Assembly (NCBI GenBank): GCA_944412495.1
Contig: CALYBL010000035.1
Span: forward strand, 1 to 64,000
Length of the DNA: 64,000 nucleotides
Source: an uncultured Clostridia bacterium
GTDB lineage: Bacteria > Bacillota > Clostridia > Oscillospirales > Acutalibacteraceae
Reading direction: 5' to 3'
Shown: positions 48,201-56,763 of the stretch, piece after piece
Layout of the letters: each line of letters starts with the position of its first letter
Numbering within the stretch: position 1 is the stretch's first letter
Notes under the pieces: model-generated
The model's database searches: none
What the model was told of the DNA's origin: nothing
Seen by the model: the letters and a program-made list of their open reading frames with translations, nothing else
Translations under genes and position numbers: made by a program

Positions 48201-51200
48201 GGCTCCGATACACCGTACTATGCACTTATTGAGGGCGGCACCTTCACAAACAACATCTATCAAACGGTAACGATACGGGGACAAAAGCTGTGGCAGTCAC
48301 TGCCCGGCGGATATCCCATTGTAGACCTGCCCGTGGTGACGTTTACGCTTTATCAGCAGGCTTACGGCAGCACCGATAAGCAGAGCATTGCGACGCTGAC
48401 CGTGTCTGACTGGGCAGATATTTACCGAAACGGCTCCTATGTATTCCGCATGGAATATATAGGCAAAAATACAATGACTGTAGACCCCGACGGGAACGTT
48501 ATAATAAGCGGCGAGGACGGAGCCTCAAAGCTGCCAAAGTACGACTCGCGCGGCAGGATGTACACATATGTTTTGGAGGAGAGCTCCATATCGTGGCCAA
48601 ACGGCAGCAGCCCCGACAGCAGTGTTGTGTACAGAGACCCGGTAATAAATACCTACCTTGTCAGCAATATTTATTACAGCATAAAGGGAGCGCTGTCCGT
48701 AAAGAAGCTTTTGCAGCTTCCGCTGGATGACAGCGGCCAGCCCGAAGCCTATCCGGCCGTAAGGCTTGAGCTGTCGCGCACCTATACCAAGTCTGACGGC
48801 AGCACCTCCAACAGCGAGGTGGTGGAATATGCCGAGTGGTCGTCCGCAGAGGTGCGGGCGGCGTATGAGGCCGACGCAGAGGGCGTATCTGCCGGCGGGC
48901 TGCTTGAAAAGGTATTTACCTTTGAAAATCTTGAAATATATGCGCCCAACGGGTCTGAATATAATTATACCGTTACAGAGATTAAAGATTACCTCGGCGG
49001 CTACGACACATGGGCAGTAAGCGGGTCGCTGACCGCGCAGGATGCAGCCGAAGCCATGACTGAGGAAAATGCAGCAAGCGCTGTGTCCGACCTTGCTGTA
49101 ACGCTCAATAGCGATAACGGCACAGGAGATACGGCAGAAGAGGTGGCCGTCGCCGCGACCTTTATAAATTCACCGCAGGCGGAAGACAGAGAGACGGTCG
49201 AGCTGACCGGCGCAAAGATATGGCAGGATTTTGACAATGCCTTTGAGACACGTCCGGAGGATATCACCATTACCCTGTCACGCTACGCAAATACCCAGCC
49301 GGGGCAGGGCAATCAGATAAGCGAAGAGGAAATGCCCGATACGTCCTATGAGGTGATTTGGGATAAGACGGACAGCGGGACATGGACCTACACTATTAAG
49401 GGCACTGTGGCAAATGAGCTTGATAAATATGCTCCCAACGGCATGCCGTGGGAGTATGTAGTGACCGAAGGGCTGCCCGACGGCAGTGTATACGTGTCAA
49501 CGCCAGCAAACGGCAGGGTCAGCGAAAAAAGCACCTCAGACAGCACGGTCGCCATGAATGACCTTACCAATTCAATACTCACCTCTGTCTCTTACAGCAA
49601 GAGCTTTGTGGATACCGACGGTGACATAATAACCGAGGATTATCTCGGCCTTGACATAACCGTATCCTTCGAGCTTCAGGTGGCGGAGCTCAGCGGCAGC
49701 GACGTTGGAGAATGGTACAGTGCGGCGGACTATTTCAGCAATAATCTTCCGGATGAAATATATACCCGGCTGTTTGACGGCTACAGCTTTACGCGGAGCC
49801 TGACCGGGCGTATAAACGATACGTCAGTATGGGGAGTAAGCCGCTCCTTTGCAGGCCTGCCAAAAATCATCAAAAAGACCGGCGAGACAGATGCTACCAA
49901 TCTCGTATACCGGGTGGTAGAAAAGGAAATAGCATATGCCGGCATGACACAGGCAGTAAGAGTCATAAACAGCGCCGACAATAAGACCTATACCTACGAT
50001 TTTGACGACGGGCTGTTTTCACCGGCCTACTTTGCAAACGGGAAAACGGCGGCTGAGACGGAGTACAATAATTACTCCACACGCGCACTTTACAACCGCC
50101 TTCCAACCTCCGAGCTGACCGCCAAAAAGACATGGAACGGCGACAACGGCGATATCTACGGCACGCGTCCCGATACCGGCCGGACGGGGTACGACTGGGA
50201 GGTAAGCTTTGTCATCCAGCGCTCAGCCGACGGCGAGAGCTGGGAAAACGTCAAGCTTTACGGCTCAGGAGCAGCTATAGAGGATTTGGTTGTAACCATC
50301 TACGGCACCGATGAGGAAGCGTCGGCGAGCACCGTAATAAGCGGGCTGCCGGCTGCGGATATGTCGGGTAACACATACATCTACCGTGCAAGAGAGCTGC
50401 GTGTGGGCTTTTCGCTCTCGGGCGGCAGTGTCGGTGAAGACGATATACTCGACGGCGGAGATATCTACAATACGGCCTACACGGTTGAATATACCTCGCT
50501 TGCCGATGCGTCAAACGGCCTTAATCAGATATCGGTTTATGCGGTGAAGAACTGGAATCCGTCGTCTGCAAAAACGTCCGTTACTCTTGAGCTTCAGTAT
50601 AAGGGCGAGGGCGGAAGCTGGCAGTCCTTCGGCACTCCGGCAAAAGTGACGCTGGACGGCACGGCCGACGGCATGAGCGCCTATTATGAGTATGAAGCGT
50701 GGAAGGCCGTTTGGAACGGTGTGCCTGAATCGCTGCCGGGCAGTGATTTGACACAGGACGGCAAAACACAGTACCGCGTGGTCGAAACGGTGCCGAGCGG
50801 ATATATTCTTGAAAGCTCCGCCGTGACAATCAATGCCGAGGGCTATGACGAATATTCGTTTACAAACGTCGAGGCAACGTCGCTGTCGGTCGAAAAGAAG
50901 TGGTACGGCGTCGACAGCAGCGGACAGAGAGATGTGCTCGTCGGACTGTGGCGTACGACGGGAGATATAGACGGTCATCAGGCCGAGCAGGTGCTTGATG
51001 GCTCCGGCAGCCAGCGCACGATAACACTAAGCTCATCAAACGGCTTTAAGGGCACGTTTGCATCGCTCCCGAAATATGACAGTGAGGGAAATGAGTACAA
51101 ATATTACGCACGCGAGCTCAGCATAGGCGGCGTGCCGGCCGAGGAGTCGGGCTTCAGGATAGTCAATACCGACACGTCCGGCCAAACTGCTATAGCCAAT

Positions 51201-53315
51201 ATAGGGCTTATGGAGCTTAGCGGCAGCAAGATATGGAAGGATAACTCGGACGCGTACGACACAAGGCCGGGGGAAATAACGCTCACGCTTTACCGCAGCA
51301 TTTCCGGCGGGGACGAGGAGAGAGTGGACGCTTCACCCGAATGGGAAAAGGCCGGAGACGTATGGACGTATAAGTACACCGGCCTGCCGAAAACGGACGA
51401 TGACGGCAACGCCTACACCTACAGAGTAAAGGAGACACTGCCGGAGGGCTATACGTCTTCGCAGGACGGCAGCGACATAACCAACACTCTCACCGGCACG
51501 GTCGATATTCCCGTTACAAAGGTGTGGATAGACGGCAGTGACGCCGACGGGCTCCGCCCCGACACGGTGACGGTGGCGCTGTACGCAAACGGCACAGAGG
51601 TAAGGCGCAAAAAAATAAGCGCAGGGAATATACTGAGCAGGCTGTGGCGCAGCATAACGGGAGGACAAAACATTTGGAGCTATACGTTTGAAGACCTGCC
51701 GAAATACGATTCCGAGGGCTGTCTGATAGAATATACGGTACAGGAGCTCGACGTTCCTGCGGAGTATGAGTCGGAGACGGACGGCTTTACAATAACAAAT
51801 ACGCTGCTTACGGAGCTTTCGGTTGAAAAGATATGGGGCGGCGTTGACGAGGCGGACAGACAGGAGGTCGTAGTCGGGCTGTACCGCACGGCCGATGAGG
51901 GTGAAGAGCCCGCAGAGGTGCAAAACGAAAGCGGCGGGCAGATGAAAGCGTCGCTTAGCGAAGACAACGGCTGGAAAAACAGCTTTTCGGCACTGCCTCG
52001 GTTTGACGAAAGCGGGAATCGGTATATTTACTCTGTAAAGGAGCTCAGCATAGGCGGCACACCGGCCGAGGAGTCCGGCTATATTATCCATATAGGCTAT
52101 GCCGGAAACAGCGCGGCGATATCGAATATTATGCCAATAGACGTCACCGGCAGCAAGATATGGAAGGACAACTCAAATGCGTACAGCACAAGACCGGAGG
52201 AAATAGCGCTCACGCTTTACCGCAGCATTGCCGGCGGTGAAGAGGAGAGAGTGGACGCCTCTCCCGAATGGGAAAAGGCCGGAAACGTATGGACATACAA
52301 GTACACAGGTCTGCCGAAAACGGATAATGACGGCAACTCCTACACCTACAGAGTAGAGGAGACGGTTCCGGAGGGTTATGTCTCTTCGCAGGACGGCAGC
52401 GACATAACCAACACTCTCACCGGCACGGTCGGTATTCCCGTTACAAAGGTGTGGCGCGACAACGACAATGCGTCGGGCGAGCGCCCACAGACGATAGAGG
52501 TCGTGCTGTATGCCAACGGCACAGAGGTTAGCAGCGCCGTAATAGGCAGGGATACCGGCCTGATAGAGGGAATATGGGATAAAATCACCGGCTCCGCCGA
52601 CAATGAATGGGAATATACCTTTACTGACCTGCCTAAATACGACCAAGAGGGCGTGGAGATAGTATATACAGTGGAGGAAAGGGAAGTCCCCGAAGACTAC
52701 GAGGTGCGCTACGACGGCCTTGAAATTGTTAATGTAAAATTCGGAGGGCTCAGCGTAACCAAGAAAGTTACAGGTACTGCCGGCGATAAGGATATGTACT
52801 TTAACTTTGTAGTTGAGCTTAGTGATACCTCCGTAAACGGCGTATACGGCGATATGGAATTTATCGACGGCGTTGCCGAATTTGCCCTGAAAGACGGGGA
52901 GACAGTCACGGCCGAGGGAATTAGGGCGGATACGGCCTATACCGTAACAGAGCTCAAGGCCGGCCTTGACGGATATGCAACCGAATCGGACGGCGAGAGC
53001 GGAACGATACCGGCCGGCGACATAGCCAAGGTGTCGTTTGAAAATCACAAGGACGCACCGCCCTCATCAGCTTCATCGTCGACGTCCTCACATACCGACA
53101 CGTCTGATTCATCGCAGAATAATTCACAGCCCGCTTCTTCGCAGCCGGCTTCGTCGGATCCCACACCGTCGGACGCAGGCTCGAATTATAGCGCTCCCGT
53201 AGATAATGTGCCGACTGGCGAAGGCTCAGGCGCAGCCGTATTTGCAGTCCTGCTGGCTCTTTCTTTCGTCAGCATGCTGCTGGTCGTCATAAAGGGAAGA
53301 AAAGGGAAGGTATAA
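45201..53315 (+). CDS. Giant CnaB-type surface adhesin, repeat and wall-anchor part (continuation)
   Basis: About 2,704 codons in the frame that continues the preceding part; it is open back to 45054 but has no ribosome binding site there. It carries about 19 CnaB-type domains. Sixteen open with K-x-W (for example SKIWKDNS, TKVWIDGS) and most have a middle LPKYD turn, a V-x-E strand and an (I/F)-T-N end, so Lys, Glu and Asn for internal isopeptide bonds are present. The end is a Ser/Pro/Gln linker, then NVPTGEGSG, a hydrophobic helix (AAVFAVLLALSFVSMLLVVI) and KGRKGKV. VPTGE is a degenerate sortase-type signal (no residue between P and T). It is a fibrous cell-wall adhesin. Domain pairs near 51.2 and 52.1 kb are near-identical. 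Confidence 0.88.
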   Translation, partial: TLGSAPGITNAILEHFDFVAAFSGNDSRYRLSEISDSVDITIDAGADPDNPTSGTVTIGGAWKYNIDGSQISYSVEEISGGGGRITIPSLESGDYFAISYDNSAAPNFGSVTDKVHKGGTMYLTLTGLQNYSADKVWLDGGSEEMKSQRPTGELQLWRYRSGSSYTTAAPVRNADGTIVTALLDTSLDSQDIVHSDLPKYDPEGYEYIYVVREYLDSTTVNGEDANTYEQVFGSVSQDGTITDRVDVDGELIYTTEPRSDGNTFLYDGGTISNRITDTVAASATKIWKAAAFQSEFEDVRIELTLQQRVRGSGDQWQNTDEKELIDGFFAENLSAEVSRRMPEYDMLGRVMEYRWVESAVYQGEDSSDNLLTWNGDAASFTLEQSGREIVYSSVSEIQGDGSTVITNSIANTIDYEVIKVWLNADGEETQAPDGATATFNIYRTISGDALGEPVAAFTMDGGVDEEAVCVNEELGIYVRETEEWTALVTPLDEYDADGRQYEYILLEVSGDSEFIPTYETERNEDGYKTTVYNAPGEGNRIMVRKDWIDDSDIMHRQPVTITVYNRTSNEAVNQITLGDGVWHDWVGIGSLEPEEVYILETTVGETAVPLTSYDINSGDEPNYTSPQAPEEYDGEEDDSYTAIQYSTEYHYYEATYRHEDISNITFYTVTNRRLGNINLTATKTWVDGDGEKRQEIQAELERLEGEGVTLYPALRLQFADENNPSYYEISRNGVDNADYIAVGNHDNRVPILNENGEHSSSDRAIILSEAVSEYCFYGLPKYDRSGAVVSYSVEEVWLDGDGNVVDMAAIRQNYPALYELIEEYIVSYAETGYIVGNLHASDEQDISVTNQLSSTKSIIWHKQWNDEYVYSSGQRPDIYLNIYREIHTSASDTEVSLYIANYKWEYLEEDPADDPDGLYDKQLHWHAVLDGLPKYDSLGYEIRYFAVEHTQVNAADFDYTPVEYSVPTAGNEGDIVSIGTEYEITSPEALGYVRDVQSFEGSDTPYYALIEGGTFTNNIYQTVTIRGQKLWQSLPGGYPIVDLPVVTFTLYQQAYGSTDKQSIATLTVSDWADIYRNGSYVFRMEYIGKNTMTVDPDGNVIISGEDGASKLPKYDSRGRMYTYVLEESSISWPNGSSPDSSVVYRDPVINTYLVSNIYYSIKGALSVKKLLQLPLDDSGQPEAYPAVRLELSRTYTKSDGSTSNSEVVEYAEWSSAEVRAAYEADAEGVSAGGLLEKVFTFENLEIYAPNGSEYNYTVTEIKDYLGGYDTWAVSGSLTAQDAAEAMTEENAASAVSDLAVTLNSDNGTGDTAEEVAVAATFINSPQAEDRETVELTGAKIWQDFDNAFETRPEDITITLSRYANTQPGQGNQISEEEMPDTSYEVIWDKTDSGTWTYTIKGTVANELDKYAPNGMPWEYVVTEGLPDGSVYVSTPANGRVSEKSTSDSTVAMNDLTNSILTSVSYSKSFVDTDGDIITEDYLGLDITVSFELQVAELSGSDVGEWYSAADYFSNNLPDEIYTRLFDGYSFTRSLTGRINDTSVWGVSRSFAGLPKIIKKTGETDATNLVYRVVEKEIAYAGMTQAVRVINSADNKTYTYDFDDGLFSPAYFANGKTAAETEYNNYSTRALYNRLPTSELTAKKTWNGDNGDIYGTRPDTGRTGYDWEVSFVIQRSADGESWENVKLYGSGAAIEDLVVTIYGTDEEASASTVISGLPAADMSGNTYIYRARELRVGFSLSGGSVGEDDILDGGDIYNTAYTVEYTSLADASNGLNQISVYAVKNWNPSSAKTSVTLELQYKGEGGSWQSFGTPAKVTLDGTADGMSAYYEYEAWKAVWNGVPESLPGSDLTQDGKTQYRVVETVPSGYILESSAVTINAEGYDEYSFTNVEATSLSVEKKWYGVDSSGQRDVLVGLWRTTGDIDGHQAEQVLDGSGSQRTITLSSSNGFKGTFASLPKYDSEGNEYKYYARELSIGGVPAEESGFRIVNTDTSGQTAIANIGLMELSGSKIWKDNSDAYDTRPGEITLTLYRSISGGDEERVDASPEWEKAGDVWTYKYTGLPKTDDDGNAYTYRVKETLPEGYTSSQDGSDITNTLTGTVDIPVTKVWIDGSDADGLRPDTVTVALYANGTEVRRKKISAGNILSRLWRSITGGQNIWSYTFEDLPKYDSEGCLIEYTVQELDVPAEYESETDGFTITNTLLTELSVEKIWGGVDEADRQEVVVGLYRTADEGEEPAEVQNESGGQMKASLSEDNGWKNSFSALPRFDESGNRYIYSVKELSIGGTPAEESGYIIHIGYAGNSAAISNIMPIDVTGSKIWKDNSNAYSTRPEEIALTLYRSIAGGEEERVDASPEWEKAGNVWTYKYTGLPKTDNDGNSYTYRVEETVPEGYVSSQDGSDITNTLTGTVGIPVTKVWRDNDNASGERPQTIEVVLYANGTEVSSAVIGRDTGLIEGIWDKITGSADNEWEYTFTDLPKYDQEGVEIVYTVEEREVPEDYEVRYDGLEIVNVKFGGLSVTKKVTGTAGDKDMYFNFVVELSDTSVNGVYGDMEFIDGVAEFALKDGETVTAEGIRADTAYTVTELKAGLDGYATESDGESGTIPAGDIAKVSFENHKDAPPSSASSSTSSHTDTSDSSQNNSQPASSQPASSDPTPSDAGSNYSAPVDNVPTGEGSGAAVFAVLLALSFVSMLLVVIKGRKGKV
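51222..51548 (+). repeat. Intragenic repeat in the adhesin, copy 1
   Basis: Encodes a CnaB pair beginning GSKIWKDNSDAY. It repeats at 52149-52475, offset 927 bases (309 codons); GCAGGACGGCAGCGACATAA occurs at 51461 and 52388. Confidence 0.85.
52149..52475 (+). repeat. Intragenic repeat in the adhesin, copy 2
   Basis: The second copy of the segment at 51222-51548, beginning GSKIWKDNSNAY. It differs by scattered substitutions only. Confidence 0.85.
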
Positions 53316-53375
53316 TGACAAAGGCAAACATCGGCTGCAAATAGACTTCTGCCGCTGCATTATCCAAAAACGGGA

Positions 53376-53412
53376 AAATGAGGAGCCGGAATAAACGGCT
53401 CCTCATTTATTG
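53376..53412 (+). terminator. Rho-independent terminator of the adhesin gene
   Basis: AAATGAGGAGCCG (53376-53388), 7-base loop, CGGCTCCTCATTT (53396-53408), then ATTGTT. Confidence 0.85.
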
Positions 53413-53454
53413 TTGGCGCCGAGAAGGCAAGGGCCCCGGTTGAACCGGGGAGTG

Positions 53455-53720
53455 GAAGGGTCCTGGCAAAGACAAGGTCAAAAATTGCATAGTTATAAAA
53501 AGAGAAAAAAGGAGCTGCTCGCCTCATAAGGACACGGAAATTTCTGCGTGAGGTGTTCTGCTTAAAGAGATAAGCCGGAAAATCAAAGAAAACTGGTTTA
53601 CCAGCAGCAGAGCAAGCGATGCAATGATAGCTTTTCAGTGCTCCCTTACAGGAGTCAGCAAGTTCTGATCCCTCTGAGGTCTGAGCAAACCATTAGTTTA
53701 CTGGTGATTTGGATTTGCTG
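53455..53720 (+). ncRNA. Unidentified structured element, copy B (first copy at 27160-27425)
   Basis: Shares the order and most bases of copy A from AAGGGTC..TGGC..AAAGACAA through the core 53522-53622 (GACACGGAAATTTCTGCGTG, TTCTGCTTAAAGAGATAA, AACTGGTTTACCAGCAGCAG, AGCAAGCGATGC). After the core the sequence diverges but keeps GTCAGC-A-AGT..GATCC within a similar arm and ends in a final hairpin CAAACCA..TGGT-GATTTG. It lies 45 bases beyond the adhesin terminator and just after a CCCCGG-TTGAA-CCGGGG hairpin. There is no coding frame. See copy A. Confidence 0.6.
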
Positions 53721-53965
53721 TTTAAATTTTCGGCAGAAAAAGCTTTATTGAAAGACATTTCAAAGCCAGAAGCATTTTAAGTGTTAAAAAGCCGCAGCAT
53801 AACGGGTTTTACCCGCTGCATCTGATAGAACGTATATCTAAAGTGGGCCTAAGAACGTTTGAAAGCAGTGACGCAGCAAATTTTTTTGATAAAAGCCCGT
53901 GATTTGCATAAGGGCCTTATCAAAGGATAATATATTAATCTAATGCCTGATTTAAAGCGACCATA
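53721..53965. other. Intergenic region, no gene seen
   Basis: About 245 AT-rich bases. ATAAAAGCCC (near 53888) and AAGGGCCTTAT (near 53915) form an imperfect hairpin ending in ATCAAAG; it may terminate transcription from either side, but only weakly. Confidence 0.4.
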
Positions 53966-54175
53966 TTACATTTTGCTCCCGCCGTCCCAGCCGGAAAGCT
54001 CCGAAATCCGCCGGGCATTTTGTATCGTATAAACGGTATCGTGCAGCTCTGCCGCAGAATGTATATACGGGCTGTGCTCGTGCAGCTTCATCTGCATATT
54101 TACCGGGAGAGAAAGGAAAAAGTCACGGCTGCTTTTGCTGCCGGTTATAAGCTCGTTTAAATTGCTGTATTTCAT
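53966..54175 (-). CDS. Small conserved-type hypothetical protein
   Basis: A 69-residue protein. The ATG at 54175 has a perfect AGGAGG 7 bases upstream, which marks a real gene; the longer frame to 54277 lacks this. The sequence runs KYSNLNELITGSKSSRDFF, LPVNMQMKLHEHSPYIHSA, ELHDTVYTIQNARRISEL. It is mostly helical and cytoplasmic. Small proteins of this H-S-P-Y-I-H-S-A-x-x-L-H type occur in Ruminococcaceae, without a known function. It stands alone. Confidence 0.7.
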   Translation of the reverse strand: MKYSNLNELITGSKSSRDFFLSLPVNMQMKLHEHSPYIHSAAELHDTVYTIQNARRISELSGWDGGSKM

Positions 54176-54715
54176 TTTGCCGCCTCCTTGTTCTTTTATG
54201 CCTTTATTTTTTGCGGCCAATATGACTTTATTCTCCGCATGCTTTGGAAATATGCTGGAAAACAAAGAATTTTCCATCGCTTTATTGACAATATAAAATC
54301 AAATATATTTGCCTAATAGAAAAGATTAGATCTTTTTTATACCGATATTTTAAGTGCGTGAAAAATGACCGGTCATTAATAAAAAACATACTAAGTGCCG
54401 GAGGAAAAATTAAAGTGAAGTTTTTTGTGCCTTTGAATAAAACTGAAGCGGTAAATATCACACAATAAATTTCCTTTGGAAAATTTTAAGAAAAAAATTA
54501 TAAAATAAATAGCAATATACGTATGTACTGTGCTATAATATCAGTGCTTATGTCAACCGACTTTTGTGCAGCGGCTTGGTTACGCGGCGAAAAACGCCGT
54601 CAAAAATGACGTGCTCGTAATTGGCCGGAAGCGCTTTGTAGTATTGCGCGGGCGGACAGCATATATATTATTGGATGACAAAGCCGTAGAAAATACGATT
54701 AAGCGGGGGATACTA
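54176..54715. other. Intergenic region with the probable uppP promoter and leader
   Basis: About 540 bases, AT-rich on the left. TGC-TATAAT (54532-54540) is an extended -10 element; no good -35 is seen. The leader after it holds CGGCG-AAAAA-CGCCG near 54583 and a long frame without a ribosome binding site that merges into uppP. Confidence 0.5.
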
Positions 54716-55591
54716 TTGAGCTGGATATATGCTTTCTTTCAGGGAGTACTTCAGGGCATAACGGAATTTTTGCCGATATCGAGCGACGGGCACTTGTCGC
54801 TGTTTAATCACTTTTTCGGAAGCGGGACGGAGGACCCGCTGCTTTTTGTGGTGCTTTTGCACCTCGGAACGCTTTTGGCGGTATTCATCATGTTCCGCAA
54901 GCGCATATGGTCACTCATACTTGAGGCGGGCAGGACTATAAGGGATATTTTTACCGGCAGATTTTCATGGCGGGGCATGTCAAACAACCGCCGCTTTCTC
55001 ATAATGGTGGTTGTGTCGCTGATACCGCTTGCTGTACTTTATTTCTTCTCGGATTATATGGAGGCGGCCGCGTCTGACGATAACCTGTGGGTCGAATCGG
55101 TGTCATTTATTTTCTCCGGAATAATGATGCTGCTTGCGGCGAAGGCGGCAAAAAGCGGCGGACTTAAGCGAAAGGCAATAACCGTTCCGGCTGCGCTGGC
55201 AATAGGCTTTTTTCAGGGATTGGCCGCACTGCCTGGCGTGTCGCGCTCCGGCTCGACGATAGCAATAGCACTGCTGCTTGGCTACAGCAAGTCTACGGCG
55301 GTGGACTTCTCGTTTATCATAGGAATACCTGCAATCCTTGCAGCAAACGCCTATAAAATACTGAAATTCCTGCTGTCGGGAGAACAGGCAGAGCCGGGAA
55401 TAGCAGTGCCGATAATAATAGGTATTGTCGTATCTGCGGTTGTGGGGCTGTTTGCCATAAAGCTTTTGCAGCTGCTTGTTAAAAAGGATAAATTCAACAT
55501 ATTCGGAATATACTGCATAGTAGTAGGTGTTCTGTGCGCTGCCGTTTCCACGGCCGAGGCGGTTATCGGACACACAATAAATTTTGCATAA
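54716..55591 (+). CDS. uppP: Undecaprenyl-diphosphatase UppP
   Basis: A 291-residue integral membrane enzyme that recycles undecaprenyl diphosphate to the monophosphate for wall and polymer synthesis. Motifs: FFQGVLQGITEFLPISSDGHL (motif 1 with the catalytic Glu; S-D-G-H where most have S-S-G-H) and LPGVSRSGSTIAIALLLG (motif 2). About eight membrane helices, typical length. The start is TTG at 54716, with GGGGGA 6-7 bases upstream; the frame extends to 54566, but the extra 50 residues are non-homologous and have no ribosome binding site. It is followed by a perfect terminator. It also confers some bacitracin tolerance in the family. Confidence 0.94.
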   Translation: MSWIYAFFQGVLQGITEFLPISSDGHLSLFNHFFGSGTEDPLLFVVLLHLGTLLAVFIMFRKRIWSLILEAGRTIRDIFTGRFSWRGMSNNRRFLIMVVVSLIPLAVLYFFSDYMEAAASDDNLWVESVSFIFSGIMMLLAAKAAKSGGLKRKAITVPAALAIGFFQGLAALPGVSRSGSTIAIALLLGYSKSTAVDFSFIIGIPAILAANAYKILKFLLSGEQAEPGIAVPIIIGIVVSAVVGLFAIKLLQLLVKKDKFNIFGIYCIVVGVLCAAVSTAEAVIGHTINFA

Positions 55592-55620
55592 GCATGTTTT
55601 TATGTAAAAATACAGAGCAA

Positions 55621-55656
55621 ACAATATCCGGCAGAAATCTCTGCCGGATATTGTTA
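55621..55656 (+). terminator. Rho-independent terminator after uppP
   Basis: A perfect 15-bp stem, ACAATATCCGGCAGA (55621-55635) and TCTGCCGGATATTGT (55640-55654), loop AATC, followed by TATATA; the tail is poor in T. Confidence 0.7.
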
Positions 55657-55961
55657 TATACAATTCGGAATAATCATTTGCGCAGAGAACGGCCCTGTAT
55701 TGCCTTTAAATCACACATATACTGCTTAATATTAAAATTTGCTAAAGATTTTTTGACTCGCGAGATGTAAAATTAAAAGGACATAATTACGAAATATTTA
55801 CAGCAAGTAATGAAGTACACCTGATTATGCTGCTTTAATTTTTCGGCAGATAGCTTATCGCTATGTCAGAGTATTTTGCACTTTATCCGTGTTTCGCTGC
55901 CTGCCATATTAGCTGTCATAGTGATTAACCGGGCAGTTTTGTCAAATTTTCTATAAAAAAT

Positions 55962-55988
55962 AAAAAAGAGCCTAAAAGGCTCTTTTTT
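55962..55988. terminator. Bidirectional terminator
   Basis: AAAAAAGAGCCT (55962-55973) and AGGCTCTTTTTT (55977-55988). On the minus strand it ends the duplicated exported-protein genes. The sequence from 55657 to here shows no gene. Confidence 0.88.
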
Positions 55989-56045
55989 ATTGGGAGGAGA
56001 TGGTAAATACGGTGCTGCAAGGGGCAGCGCCGCAAGAGAGACTAT

Positions 56046-56606
56046 CTATTTTACCTCGAACTCAGCGGCGAAATATTGGGGTTGTTCATGATTTATGATA
56101 GCATATTCTTCGTCAAATTCATCAACTTCTATTAAAAGCCTGTATTCACCTTTTGGAAGTGTGTTATTATATGGCCAGTATATTGAACATTCTTCATAAT
56201 CAGAAGTTGTGTTCGGATATGAATAATAATCAAATGCCAAAATCATGTTTGAGGCGAATGGAAAAGAGGGTTTATAGATATACCACTGACCATCATCACC
56301 CTTAAATTCTATCTCGCGATTGGCATTTGGAGCCAATCCAAATGTTCTATTTGTATTATTGTCTATAGTCAAATTAAAATAAAACGCTCCTTTTTCATCT
56401 TCATAATGATATGAGTTTACTTCAATATTTATACCTGTAATAATCTGCTCATCATCAATCTCACTCTCAACTGTTGTGTAATAATAATCTATTGTTGTTT
56501 TGTGGTTTGATTTTAGTGGTATAGGCTCCGAAGATATTGAAGATGACGATAGGATAAACAATGCAGCGCCAGCAAGCAGAACGATAGCTAATATCCTTTT
56601 CAGCAT
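56046..56606 (-). CDS. Exported Ig-like-domain protein, duplicate 2
   Basis: A 186-residue protein with a hydrophobic N-terminus (MLKRILAIVLLAGAALFIL) but no lipobox Cys, so it is secreted or membrane-anchored. The mature part is a beta-sandwich of the Big_14 immunoglobulin-like type: GINIEVNSYHYEDEKGAFYF, LTIDNNTNRTFGLAPN, and the ending LPKGEYRLLIEVDEFDEE then YFAAEFEVK. The function is unknown. The ATG at 56606 has TAGGAGGT 6-7 bases upstream; the longer frame to 56753 has no such site. It is a paralogue of the gene at 56764-57285; both ends of the unit are repeated, showing tandem duplication. Confidence 0.75.
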   Translation of the reverse strand: MLKRILAIVLLAGAALFILSSSSISSEPIPLKSNHKTTIDYYYTTVESEIDDEQIITGINIEVNSYHYEDEKGAFYFNLTIDNNTNRTFGLAPNANREIEFKGDDGQWYIYKPSFPFASNMILAFDYYSYPNTTSDYEECSIYWPYNNTLPKGEYRLLIEVDEFDEEYAIINHEQPQYFAAEFEVK

Positions 56607-56644
56607 AACATTACCTCCTAAGGGCTGTTTGATTTTATATATCT

Positions 56645-56713
56645 GAAGCAATTTCTGCCAAAAGTTTAACGTCCTGCATTTTACCATACGATATGTAGGC
56701 TTGTCCCAATATA
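56645..56713 (-). repeat. 69-bp leader repeat, copy 2
   Basis: Nearly identical to 57328-57396 (one base differs in the first 15). On the minus strand it could hold a promoter: GGGACA with TAAAAT 18 bases on. It lies upstream of duplicate 2. Confidence 0.85.
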
Positions 56714-56763
56714 TGGGGTGGTGCGGCGCTGCCGCATAAGGGCAGCGCCGCAAGAGGGACTAT

